This document shows positions 1 to 6,808 of a DNA stretch of 9,757 bases, piece by piece. Each line of letters starts with the position of its first letter. Within the stretch, counting starts at the first letter, position 1. The DNA lies in assembly GCA_030589225.1 (NCBI GenBank), contig JAUUWD010000031.1:1-9757 (forward strand), read 5' to 3'. Under the pieces are notes generated by a model. It was not told where the DNA came from and made no database searches. It saw only the letters and a program-made list of their open reading frames with translations. The translations under genes and the position numbers were made by a program. This DNA comes from Desulfobacteraceae bacterium (GTDB taxonomy: Bacteria > Desulfobacterota > DSM-4660 > Desulfatiglandales > Desulfatiglandaceae).

Positions 1-1
1 C

Positions 2-2518
2 AGCTTAGAAGTGAGCCCTCTATTGGCCCATGACACCCAGAAAACTATCTCTGAGGCAAAACGGCTTTTTGAAGCACTTCATCGTCCCAATATAATGATC
101 AAGGTGCCAGCAACGCCGGCCGGTATCCCTGCAATCACAGAGCTGATTGGCGCTGGAGTTAACGTGAACGTGACACTGATTTTTGGCCTCGAAAACTATA
201 AAGTTGTAGCAGACGCCTATTTGAAGGGTCTTGAAAGATTGTACTCTGAAGGTCCATCGGTGGCTGGAGGTCATAAGGTAGACAGCATTGCCTCGGTAGC
301 ATCTTTTTTTGTCAGCCGGGTGGATTCGGCTGTTGATCAGGCGCTGGAAAGAAAAGATCACAAGGAACTTCAGGGCAAAATAGCCATTGCCAATGGCAAA
401 GCAGCATACGTTGAATTTCAAAATATCTTCTCCGGTACCCGGTGGGAAGATCTGGCCAAAAAAGGCGCTCGTGCACAACGAACTCTGTGGGCCAGCACAG
501 CCACTAAGAATCCCCTATATGTCGATACGCTTTATGTGGATCAATTGATTGGCCCGGAAACCGTAAACACGGTGCCTCCAGCCACGCTTAACAGTTTCCT
601 TGATCACGGAACTATTTCTCCAACATTGACCAGCGGTGTGGAAGAGGCCACATCCCAACTTGATCAAATAAAGGCCCTGGGTATTGACCTGAGCGAGATC
701 ACTGAAGAACTGCAGAATGATGGAGTTAAGGCATTTGCCAAGTCCTTTGATTCGTTGATGGAAAGTATCTCTGAAAAGCGTGATCGTCTTTTAGCTGGCA
801 AAAAAGGATACTCTGCCAGTCTTGGCGAGTTCAACTCAGCAGTGGAAAATACTTTGATGCAAATTCGGGATCATAAGATTATGAACCGAATTTGGGCGCA
901 CGACCATACTGTCTGGAAAGACGATCCCGCAGACATCGGCAATCGCCTGGGTTGGCTTCACAGTCCAGATGTGATGAAGGACGCTATTCCTGAAATTTCC
1001 TCCCTGGTGGAGGAAGTTCGCGCTGCCGGGTTTACCAATGCCTTACTGCTGGGGATGGGCGGTTCAAGCCTGGCCCCTGAAATGTTTCGTTTCACCTTTG
1101 GCGTCAAGGAAGGTTACCTGGATCTCGCCGTGCTGGACAGTACCGATCCCGGCGCAGTACTGGAGTATGCCAATAGACTCGATCCAGCCAAAAGCCTTTT
1201 TATTGTATCTACCAAATCAGGCGGCACTGTTGAGACAACGTCTTTTATGAAGTACTTTTACAACCAGGTATCTGATGCAGTTGGCCCGGAAAAGACCGGG
1301 GAGCATTTTATTGCCATTACCGATCCTGGAAGTAGTTTGGAAACAACGGCAAAGGAGCTAAATTTTCGCAAGACCTTTTTAAATGACCCGAATATCGGCG
1401 GCCGTTACTCGGCCTTGTCCTTTTTTGGCCTGGTTCCGGCAGCGCTTATTGGAATGGATATCGACTCTCTACTCGAAAGGACCGCTATCATGGCCTGCAA
1501 CTCCGAAGGATGCAATTGCCCCATAGCTGGAGACAATGCCGGGGCCTGGTTAGGCGCAGTCATTGGTGAACTGGCAAAAGCAGGCCGGGACAAACTCACC
1601 TTGATTACATCTCCTGCAATCTCACATTTTGGTGCCTGGGTTGAGCAATTGATTGCCGAGAGTACCGGTAAGGAGGGAAAAGGCATCCTGCCTGTAGATG
1701 GAGAAAGTCTTGCGGCGGCTGCTACCTATGCCAACGATCGACTCTTTGTCTACCTGCGGCTGGAAAATGACAGCACACACGATGCAAAACTAAAGGAATT
1801 GTCAGATGCTGGACACCCGGTTGTGCAGATCAATTTGCAGGATCTCTATGATCTTGGGGGTGAATGCTTCCGCTGGGAGATGGCCACCATTGTAGCCGGG
1901 CACCTTCTGGAAATTAACCCCTTTGATCAACCCAATGTGGAATCCGCAAAGGTTCTCGCCCGTCAAATGGTGTCAGCCTATCAAGAGGAAGGTAGACTCC
2001 CTGAGCTAACACCCTCATTGGAGGCCGATGGAATTCTTGTGTATGCAAGCTTCTCTGCCAGCAACCTGGAAGAAGCGTTCAATACATTTTTGGCCCGGGC
2101 AAATCCAGGAGACAATGAGTCTTCTGGCCGCAGCTATCTCACACTTCAAGCATATGTCAAGCCCTCAGATGATATATACGCTGCACTAAAAGAGCTTCGC
2201 ACGGAATGTCAAACGAAAAATCGAATGGCAACGACTCTCGGCTATGGTCCACGGTTTTTGCATTCAACCGGCCAGTTGCATAAAGGCGATGGAGGTCATG
2301 GTCTATTCATTCAGATCACCGCGGATATGCCGGAAGATTGCCCTATTCCTGATCATGCAGGAGGCGAAGAGTCTTCTATCAGTTTTGGTACGCTCAAAAT
2401 GGCACAAGCTTTGGGTGATCGTCAGGCACTAATCGATGGAGGTCGTAATGTTATCCGTTTTCACATCGGGAAGAACGTTGTGAGCGGACTAAGGCAACTT
2501 GCCAAGGTCTTGGCATGA
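2..2518 (+). CDS. tal-pgi: Bifunctional transaldolase / glucose-6-phosphate isomerase, 5' truncated by window edge
   Basis: The transaldolase half moves a dihydroxyacetone unit between sugar phosphates in the non-oxidative pentose phosphate pathway; the isomerase half interconverts glucose-6-P and fructose-6-P in the cytoplasm. The frame is open to the left edge. The codons before the GTG at 11 read S-L-E, so S-L-E-V-S-P is the internal transaldolase motif and that GTG is a valine, not a start. Roughly 100-120 residues are estimated missing. Numbering from that valine, the Schiff-base lysine is K31 ([10 protein letters not shown]) and the Tal part ends near 245 after TVPPAT (187-192). The Pgi part has [10 protein letters not shown] (348-357), STKSGGT (400-406), GGRYSALS (463-470), [15 protein letters not shown] (544-558) and [10 protein letters not shown] (635-644). 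Both active centres look intact. Tal-Pgi fusions of about 950 residues are known in several phyla. The stop overlaps the HAD remnant that follows. Confidence 0.95.
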   Translation, partial: SLEVSPLLAHDTQKTISEAKRLFEALHRPNIMIKVPATPAGIPAITELIGAGVNVNVTLIFGLENYKVVADAYLKGLERLYSEGPSVAGGHKVDSIASVASFFVSRVDSAVDQALERKDHKELQGKIAIANGKAAYVEFQNIFSGTRWEDLAKKGARAQRTLWASTATKNPLYVDTLYVDQLIGPETVNTVPPATLNSFLDHGTISPTLTSGVEEATSQLDQIKALGIDLSEITEELQNDGVKAFAKSFDSLMESISEKRDRLLAGKKGYSASLGEFNSAVENTLMQIRDHKIMNRIWAHDHTVWKDDPADIGNRLGWLHSPDVMKDAIPEISSLVEEVRAAGFTNALLLGMGGSSLAPEMFRFTFGVKEGYLDLAVLDSTDPGAVLEYANRLDPAKSLFIVSTKSGGTVETTSFMKYFYNQVSDAVGPEKTGEHFIAITDPGSSLETTAKELNFRKTFLNDPNIGGRYSALSFFGLVPAALIGMDIDSLLERTAIMACNSEGCNCPIAGDNAGAWLGAVIGELAKAGRDKLTLITSPAISHFGAWVEQLIAESTGKEGKGILPVDGESLAAAATYANDRLFVYLRLENDSTHDAKLKELSDAGHPVVQINLQDLYDLGGECFRWEMATIVAGHLLEINPFDQPNVESAKVLARQMVSAYQEEGRLPELTPSLEADGILVYASFSASNLEEAFNTFLARANPGDNESSGRSYLTLQAYVKPSDDIYAALKELRTECQTKNRMATTLGYGPRFLHSTGQLHKGDGGHGLFIQITADMPEDCPIPDHAGGEESSISFGTLKMAQALGDRQALIDGGRNVIRFHIGKNVVSGLRQLAKVLA

Positions 2519-2571
2519 TAAAAGCATTTATCTTCGACCTTGATGGCACATTGGTTCAAAATGATTCCTAA
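2515..2571 (+). pseudogene. Remnant 5' end of a HAD-superfamily phosphatase gene (18 codons)
   Basis: An ATG overlapping the tal-pgi stop as ATGA opens a frame reading [18 protein letters not shown], ending at TAA 2569-2571. The segment KAFIFDLDGTLVQ is the classic HAD motif I, with the nucleophile and acid/base aspartates (DxD) at residues 8 and 10, in the usual place at the N-terminus. Nothing of the rest (cap domain, motifs II-IV, normally about 200 residues) is present, and the next residues belong to the pgl start in another frame. I infer an internal deletion that removed the body of a HAD gene and joined its first 15 or so codons to pgl. HAD phosphatase genes do, as I recall, sit beside tal-pgi in related bacteria. 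The 18-residue peptide cannot be a phosphatase. It may still serve as a translational bridge into pgl. A chance match is unlikely given the motif, its position and the ATGA coupling. Confidence 0.72.
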
Positions 2572-3322
2572 ACCCCAAATCACTGTTAATGATACCCCAA
2601 TCGATCTGGCAAGGACAGCGGCCGATATATTTAGCATGAGGGCAAATGAATGTGTTGCAAGGAAAGGGCAGTTTTTTGTGGCAATTTCCGGGGGCACAAC
2701 ACCAAGATTATTTCACAGAATGTTGGTGCAAGAACCCTATGTTTCAGAGATTCCATGGGACAAAATGCACATTTTTTGGGTGGATGAACGGTGCGTTCCT
2801 GAAAATGATGCGGCAAGCAATTATGGCGCATCCAAGAAGGACTTTCTCAACAGAGCCCCAATTTCTAAAACTCAGGCCTATCCCATGCCAGGCAGGCTGT
2901 CTCCTGAAGACGGCGCCCGAAAATACCAGAAAGCACTCATGGAATTTTTTGACCTGAAATATGGCCAGTTCCCGATATTTGATCTAATATTCCTTGGCAC
3001 AGGCAAGGATGGACACACGGCCTCTTTGTTCCCAGGGCAAAAGGCACTGGATGAGAGGGAAAGACTTGTAATATCTGTTAAAGGAGGCGATCCCTATGTC
3101 AGCCGTCTCACCATGACCTTCCCTGCTCTGAATCATGCGAAGAGAATTATATTCATGGTTTCAGGAAAAAATAAGGCGGATATAGTCAAAACAATCCTAG
3201 AACTTCCCAAAGCCCAGTGGCCGGCCCAAAGAATTCAATCCCTGAATGGGACTCTGACCTGGCTATTGGACAGTGAATCAGCTTCAATGCTATCAAAAGA
3301 GCACTCTCATGAAAAATATTGA
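2561..3322 (+). CDS. pgl: 6-phosphogluconolactonase (DevB/SOL family)
   Basis: Hydrolyses 6-phospho-D-glucono-1,5-lactone to 6-phosphogluconate, the second step of the oxidative pentose phosphate pathway, in the cytoplasm. From the ATG at 2561 the protein has 253 residues, normal for the family. Family motifs are all present: FFVAISGGTTP (38-48), IFWVDERCVP (71-80), SNYG (86-89) and FLGTGKDGHTASLFPG (144-159), with VSRLTMTFPALNHA (180-193) near the end. The start is uncertain. The frame is also open from TTG 2540 and ATG 2543, but no Shine-Dalgarno sequence precedes any of the three. ATG 2561 gives the usual short lead before the first strand and lies inside the HAD remnant, whose TAA falls 8 bases after this ATG. 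Translation by ribosomes ending that small frame is a plausible inference. The 3' end overlaps glk by 14 bp, so the two are surely co-transcribed. Confidence 0.92.
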   Translation: MIPKPQITVNDTPIDLARTAADIFSMRANECVARKGQFFVAISGGTTPRLFHRMLVQEPYVSEIPWDKMHIFWVDERCVPENDAASNYGASKKDFLNRAPISKTQAYPMPGRLSPEDGARKYQKALMEFFDLKYGQFPIFDLIFLGTGKDGHTASLFPGQKALDERERLVISVKGGDPYVSRLTMTFPALNHAKRIIFMVSGKNKADIVKTILELPKAQWPAQRIQSLNGTLTWLLDSESASMLSKEHSHEKY

Positions 3323-4316
3323 TAATGAACCCATCATTCTGGCCGGAGATATTGGAGGGACCAAAACAAACCTGGGACTTTTTATCCGGGGGAAGAGGCG
3401 TCCACTGCTGAAAGTAATTGAGACGTATTCCAGCCGGGGGGCACTCAAACTTGAAAACATCATTGAGCGATTTCTTGCAAGGCATCACGTCTCCATTACA
3501 AGCGCCTGCTTCGGTATTGCCGGTCCCGTGGTCAATGGACGATGCAAGACCACCAATTTGCCCTGGGATGTCTCCGAAGCTCGAATTAAAGGGCTCTTTA
3601 GGTGGGAAAAAGTCCGTTTAATCAATGACCTGACAGCGACGGCTCAGGGCATCCCCCTCTTGAACAGCCGGGAACTGGTTTATTTAAATAGAGCCAGGCC
3701 CCGAAAAGGACAGAACCTCGGGCTCATTGCCCCCGGGACAGGCCTGGGAAAGGCATTACTCATCTACCAGGAAGGTCGTTACATATCCGTTTCTTCCGAA
3801 GGAGGCCACGCCGATTTTTCCCCGAACAACGAAGATGAGGTTAAACTGTGGCAGTACCTTCATAAACGCCTTGGACATGTGAGTATAGAAAGGGTGTTGT
3901 CAGGGCCTGGTTTATTGAACATCTATTCGTGGATGAAAGACTCGGGGCGGCACAAGGAACCGGCATGGCTGGCCAGAAAAATTAAAGAGATGGATCCTGC
4001 CAGGGTCATTACTGAAGCTGCAATAAATGAGAAAAATCCCCTGTGCATTGCGGCGCTGAACATGTTTGTCTCCATCTTCGGCGCTGTTGCAGGGAATCTG
4101 GCCTTGACTGGAATGACCACCGGGGGCATCTACCTCGGAGGTGGAATCCCCCCTAAGATTTTGTTCGTATTGAAGGAAGGCCCTTTCATGAAGGCGTTTA
4201 CAAACAAGGGCAGGTTTAAAGATCTTCTGGAAAAGATACCTGTTAGAGTCATCTTGAATGACAGAGCAGCCCTGCTGGGGGCTGCATTTTGTGCTCTTGA
4301 ATTAGAGCAGAAGTAA
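3309..4316 (+). CDS. glk: Glucokinase (E. coli Glk type)
   Basis: ATP-dependent phosphorylation of glucose to glucose-6-P, feeding the Pgi and oxidative pentose phosphate enzymes encoded just upstream. The predicted protein of 335 residues resembles E. coli Glk over its whole length rather than the ROK-type kinases. Visible motifs are the phosphate loop AGDIGGTKTNLGL (12-24), the sugar-site INDLTA with catalytic base D107, APGTGLG (141-147), SSEGGHADFSP with E164 and H167 (162-172), ERVLSGPGL with E194 (194-202), and GGIYLGGGIPPK (272-283). D107, E164, H167 and E194 correspond at a constant offset to the glucose-binding residues of E. coli Glk (D100, E157, H160, E187). I chose ATG 3309 over the upstream GTG 3273 because AAAAGAG (3295-3301) precedes it at a workable distance and the extra 12 residues would not match the family. 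It overlaps pgl by 14 bp and is the last gene of the operon; no canonical terminator with a T-run follows. Confidence 0.93.
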   Translation: MKNIDNEPIILAGDIGGTKTNLGLFIRGKRRPLLKVIETYSSRGALKLENIIERFLARHHVSITSACFGIAGPVVNGRCKTTNLPWDVSEARIKGLFRWEKVRLINDLTATAQGIPLLNSRELVYLNRARPRKGQNLGLIAPGTGLGKALLIYQEGRYISVSSEGGHADFSPNNEDEVKLWQYLHKRLGHVSIERVLSGPGLLNIYSWMKDSGRHKEPAWLARKIKEMDPARVITEAAINEKNPLCIAALNMFVSIFGAVAGNLALTGMTTGGIYLGGGIPPKILFVLKEGPFMKAFTNKGRFKDLLEKIPVRVILNDRAALLGAAFCALELEQK

Positions 4317-4319
4317 TAG

Positions 4320-4444
4320 TTCACCGCAGAGACGCTGAGTCCGCAGAGAAAAAACATTTTCTTTTCTGCTGAGAGGGCAGAAAAGAAAATAGTTTAACTC
4401 AATGTTCTTTGCGTCTCAAGAGAGCAAAGCAAACTGGCGGTGAA
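4320..4444. repeat. 125-bp palindromic repeat element downstream of glk
   Basis: The unit begins TTCACCGC (4320-4327) and ends with its exact reverse complement GCGGTGAA (4437-4444). A second pair follows inward: GAGACGC (4329-4335) and GCGTCTC (4411-4417). The core is a perfect 14-bp stem, ATTTTCTTTTCTGC (4356-4369) against GCAGAAAAGAAAAT (4377-4390), with a 7-base loop. The right arm carries about 20 extra bases between its two matching blocks, so the palindrome is asymmetric. The CACCGCAGAGACGC head resembles a dispersed intergenic repeat I recall from many environmental bacteria, which is an unverified memory. It starts 4 bases after the glk stop, so it would lie in the operon's 3' untranslated RNA and could stabilise or end the transcript. 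It lacks the U-tract of a standard terminator. Confidence 0.6.
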
Positions 4445-4482
4445 TGCTTAAGTAGTGCCCGCCCGAAAACTGTTATTTTTCT

Positions 4483-4499
4483 TCCCGCTAATAGCGGGA
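4483..4499. repeat. Small hairpin TCCCGCT-AAT-AGCGGGA
   Basis: Perfect 7-bp stem with a 3-base loop, in the left half of the 178-bp element. Its stem core CCCGCT/AGCGGG recurs in the hairpin at 4550-4568. The matching place in the right half of the palindrome has no such hairpin, so it looks like an insertion into one arm. No T-run follows, so it is not a standard terminator on the + strand. Confidence 0.55.
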
Positions 4500-4549
4500 C
4501 GTCAGGCTAAAATTATAATCCTCGAAATACTCAATGTATGGATGCCTGT

Positions 4550-4568
4550 CCCGCTGTATTTAAGCGGG
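4550..4568. repeat. Small hairpin CCCGCT-GTATTTA-AGCGGG near the element's centre
   Basis: A 6-bp perfect stem with a 7-base loop, lying between the inner inverted repeats of the 178-bp element. Same stem core as the hairpin at 4483-4499, so the two may share an origin. Confidence 0.45.
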
Positions 4569-4658
4569 GTGGTTATAATTTTCGCCTTCCTTGATCTTGG
4601 AAAAAATTCCTAGTTTTCATTCAGACACTAAGTACAAACCTGTAACGGATACGAGAAG

Positions 4659-4668
4659 AAAGGAGGAG
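4659..4668 (+). promoter_or_regulatory. Strong Shine-Dalgarno sequence of the nitroreductase gene
   Basis: The run AAAGGAGGAG ends two bases before the ATG at 4671 and fixes that start. It is far stronger than the sites in front of pgl, glk and the glycosyltransferases, suggesting this gene is translated on its own as the first of a new unit. Confidence 0.8.
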
Positions 4669-4670
4669 TT

Positions 4671-5306
4671 ATGGACTTTAAAGAAGTTATTAACAGAAGA
4701 CGCGCAGTCAATTTTTTTGATCCTGGGAAGCCAGTCTCTGATGAGATGTTAAGAGATCTCATAGAAATGGCAGCAAAGGTCCCTTCCAGTTTCAATCTTC
4801 AGCCATGGAGCCTTATGGTTCTCAAGGATCCTGATGAGAAAATGAAACTCAGAAAACTTGCCTGGGACCAGCCCAAAGTTAGCGAGGCACCGGTAGTCTT
4901 TATCGTGCTTGCGGACCGAGACGGATGGAAAGGAGGGCATGCATTCGTTGAGAAGAATTTCAAAGAGACGGTAAAAGCCGGAAGTATGTCCGAAGAGCAA
5001 TATGATTGGTTTGTCAATGCCTGCAAGGGTCTTTATGGCGAGACTGAGGAAAAACAACAGGCCTTTGCATGTAAAAACACCGGTTTTTTCGCCATGGCCC
5101 TGATGTTTGCTGCAAAATCACTGGGGCTCGATACACACCCTATGGACGGTTTTGATCATGATGGAGTACGGAAGGCATTCAACATCCCGGAAAGCTACTG
5201 GATTCCCCTGCTATTGGCAGTAGGGTTTTTTGATGAGACCAAAAAATTGCATCCTCCCAAATGGAGAAAAACCTTTGAAGAGATAGTGGTTGGTTTCAGG
5301 AGATAA
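4671..5306 (+). CDS. Nitroreductase-family FMN oxidoreductase (MhqN/YodC-like)
   Basis: Members are cytoplasmic, usually dimeric FMN enzymes that reduce nitro compounds, quinones or other acceptors with NAD(P)H; the physiological substrate here cannot be told. The 211-residue length is typical. The FMN phosphate-binding arginines are at 9-11 (RRRAVNFFDP). The flavin-contacting PSSFNLQPW is at 38-46, the SLGLDTHPMDGFD segment at 150-162 corresponds to the family's second FMN region, and IPLLLAVGFF (178-187) is the closing strand. The layout resembles Bacillus MhqN/YodC more than E. coli NfsB, which is a judgement by eye. Residues about 88-130 form the variable insert and hold one cysteine (C118), with another at C134; no ferredoxin domain is attached. 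A strong Shine-Dalgarno sequence precedes it. It is 32 bp from the next gene and may be co-transcribed with it, though no functional tie to glycan synthesis is evident. Confidence 0.9.
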   Translation: MDFKEVINRRRAVNFFDPGKPVSDEMLRDLIEMAAKVPSSFNLQPWSLMVLKDPDEKMKLRKLAWDQPKVSEAPVVFIVLADRDGWKGGHAFVEKNFKETVKAGSMSEEQYDWFVNACKGLYGETEEKQQAFACKNTGFFAMALMFAAKSLGLDTHPMDGFDHDGVRKAFNIPESYWIPLLLAVGFFDETKKLHPPKWRKTFEEIVVGFRR

Positions 5307-5338
5307 AGGAAGAGAACCCCGGTCCCAGGGCGAAATGT

Positions 5339-6808
5339 ATGGATTTTCTATCCCAAACCATTCTTATAACTTACCTGACGGCCTGCTTTTTGCTCATGCT
5401 TTACGGACTGAACTGCCATGTGATGATTCATCTTTTCAAAAGGCGCTTCAATCAGAGAAGAAGAGATGATCAAAAGATTCTGGAGGATTTTCGTGCCCAT
5501 GGGGATCCACAGAGACTGCCCTTTATAACCACTCAGATCCCGATTTATAATGAATTGAACGTGGCAGAGCGGATCATCGATGCTGTTGCTGCATTTGATT
5601 ACCCCCCGGACAGATACGAAATTCAAGTCCTGGATGATTCCACGGATGAGACCCGCAAAATTGTTGCGAAGAAAGTCAAGGTCCTCAAAGACAGAGGCGT
5701 CTGCATCAGGCATATCATCCGTCCCGATCGCAAAGGGTTTAAAGCGGGCGCTCTCAGGTACGGCATGGAACGGGCAAGGGGGGAATTAATAGCCATATTT
5801 GACGCAGACTTTGTTCCCCCACGAGACTTCCTCCTGAAATCCGTGCCTTTTTTTGTCATGGATCATGGTTTAGGCCTTGTTCAGGCCCGATGGACCCATT
5901 TGAATGCGGATAAAAGCCTCATAACCAAACTTCAATCTATTGGTATCAACGGACATTTTATGGTGGAACAATCGGCCCGGAACTGGAATGAGCTTATGAT
6001 GAATTTTAATGGGACGGCCGGCGTCCTTAGAAAAGAGGCCATTGAAGATGCAGGAAACTGGCAGGAGGATACGCTTACCGAAGATATGGACCTTTCCTAT
6101 CGCATGCAGCTTGCAGGCTGGAGGTGTCGCTATGTCCTGGACCTGGTCGCTCCTGCCGAGATCCCGGAAGATATCAATGCCTTCAAAAACCAGCAGTTCA
6201 GATGGGCAAAAGGCTCCATTCAAACGGCCATAAAGCTTCTGCCACGTGTCTGGCGTTCCAGTTTCAGCGGTTTTTGTAAGGTCCAGGCAACGCTTCACAT
6301 GACACACTATCTGATACATCCCCTTATGGCATATCTTGCCCTTCTATCGCCGATTCTTCTGCTTACGACAAAGATTGAAATTTCCGCCCCGGCCTTTATT
6401 GCCCTAATCATTGCTCTCATTGTTGCCTCAACAGGCCCATCAAGGCTCTACTTTGTAGCTGAAAGACGGACAGGTAACGGATGGACTAAGAGGCTGCTCT
6501 ACCTGCCCCTGCTTATACCTTTTGGCTGCGGCCTGGCAATCAGCAATACCCGGGCCGTTATGGAGGCCGTCTTTGGTAAAAACAGTGAGTTTATTAGAAC
6601 ACCAAAACAGGGCAGTAAATTAAAAAAATTTTACCGCCCCCCAATAAATGCCTTATTTTTGATAGAAATTCTAATCGGCATCTGGTGCCTCTCCGGAATT
6701 CTTTTCTATGCCAAGGCCAACCTGCATTTATTACGTCCCTTCCTGTTCCTTTATGCAATCGGTTTTATCTGGGTGGGCCTTCTTTCCATCATGCATGGGA
6801 AAAGATAA
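5339..6808 (+). CDS. Processive membrane GT2 glycosyltransferase, cellulose/mannan-synthase-like
   Basis: Likely polymerises a beta-linked glycan from a nucleotide sugar at the inner face of the cytoplasmic membrane. The 489-residue protein has an N-terminal membrane segment (about 6-30), a cytosolic GT-A domain (about 60-300) and four or five C-terminal segments (about 322-343, 350-367, 385-404, 437-457, 464-485). The GT2 signature is complete: LDDS (D99, D100), DAD (155-157), TED (247-249) and QQFRW (285-289). The catalytic aspartate D249 is followed by exactly 35 residues before Q285, the D,D,D35Q(R/Q)xRW pattern of processive synthases. FIRTPKQG (418-425) is another mark of this subfamily. 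No PilZ domain follows, so there is no sign of direct c-di-GMP control. AGGG (5327-5330) is a modest ribosome site; an out-of-frame ATG at 5335 lies just upstream. The gene overlaps the next by 14 bp. The sugar used (glucose, mannose or other) is unresolved. Confidence 0.88.
   Translation: MDFLSQTILITYLTACFLLMLYGLNCHVMIHLFKRRFNQRRRDDQKILEDFRAHGDPQRLPFITTQIPIYNELNVAERIIDAVAAFDYPPDRYEIQVLDDSTDETRKIVAKKVKVLKDRGVCIRHIIRPDRKGFKAGALRYGMERARGELIAIFDADFVPPRDFLLKSVPFFVMDHGLGLVQARWTHLNADKSLITKLQSIGINGHFMVEQSARNWNELMMNFNGTAGVLRKEAIEDAGNWQEDTLTEDMDLSYRMQLAGWRCRYVLDLVAPAEIPEDINAFKNQQFRWAKGSIQTAIKLLPRVWRSSFSGFCKVQATLHMTHYLIHPLMAYLALLSPILLLTTKIEISAPAFIALIIALIVASTGPSRLYFVAERRTGNGWTKRLLYLPLLIPFGCGLAISNTRAVMEAVFGKNSEFIRTPKQGSKLKKFYRPPINALFLIEILIGIWCLSGILFYAKANLHLLRPFLFLYAIGFIWVGLLSIMHGKR

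Larger units (their letters stand above)
4453..4630. mobile_element. 178-bp MITE-like palindromic element with terminal inverted repeats
   Basis: The ends are TAGTGCCCGCCCGAAAACT (4453-4471) and AGTTTTCATTCAGACACTA (4612-4630). Reverse-complemented, the second matches the first at 14 of 19 positions, including TAGTG and GAAAACT. Both ends carry TA, which would fit the TA target duplication of the IS630/Tc1-mariner group. Inside is a second imperfect inverted pair, GGCTAAAATTATAATC (4505-4520) and GGTTATAATTTTCGCC (4571-4586), 14 of 16 matching. Two small hairpins share a CCCGCT/AGCGGG stem: 4483-4499 and 4550-4568. There is no coding capacity. A short non-autonomous element (MITE), or an element transcribed as structured RNA, is the best reading. 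No transposase gene is in the window. Confidence 0.6.

Noticed and set aside
11..13. GTG as the start codon of the transaldolase/isomerase gene
   Set aside because: The frame is open to the left edge and the preceding codons S-L-E complete the internal SLEVSP motif of transaldolases, so this GTG is an internal valine and the gene is cut by the window.
20..478. Open frame of 152 codons on the - strand
   Set aside because: It lies wholly antisense to the conserved transaldolase domain, its translation shows no family motif, and it is best explained as a shadow frame. The same holds for the other antisense and offset frames within the coding genes.
3273..3308. Upstream GTG start for glucokinase
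   Set aside because: It adds 12 residues unlike the family and has no ribosome site; ATG 3309 has AAAAGAG at a good distance and a standard Glk N-terminus.
4514..4579. TATAAT sequences inside the 178-bp element as the nitroreductase promoter
   Set aside because: No acceptable -35 box lies 16-18 bases upstream of either, and both fall within the inverted repeat arms, where A/T palindromes give such matches by chance.
4317..4670. CRISPR array or tRNA gene in the glk-nitroreductase gap
   Set aside because: The repeats are inverted, not regularly spaced direct repeats, and no cloverleaf with T-loop and anticodon arm can be drawn.
6708..6794. Long upstream extension of the fused glycosyltransferase gene from ATG 6708
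   Set aside because: It would overlap the previous gene by about 100 bp and adds a segment without family likeness; ATG 6795 gives a 14-bp overlap and a normal membrane N-terminus.
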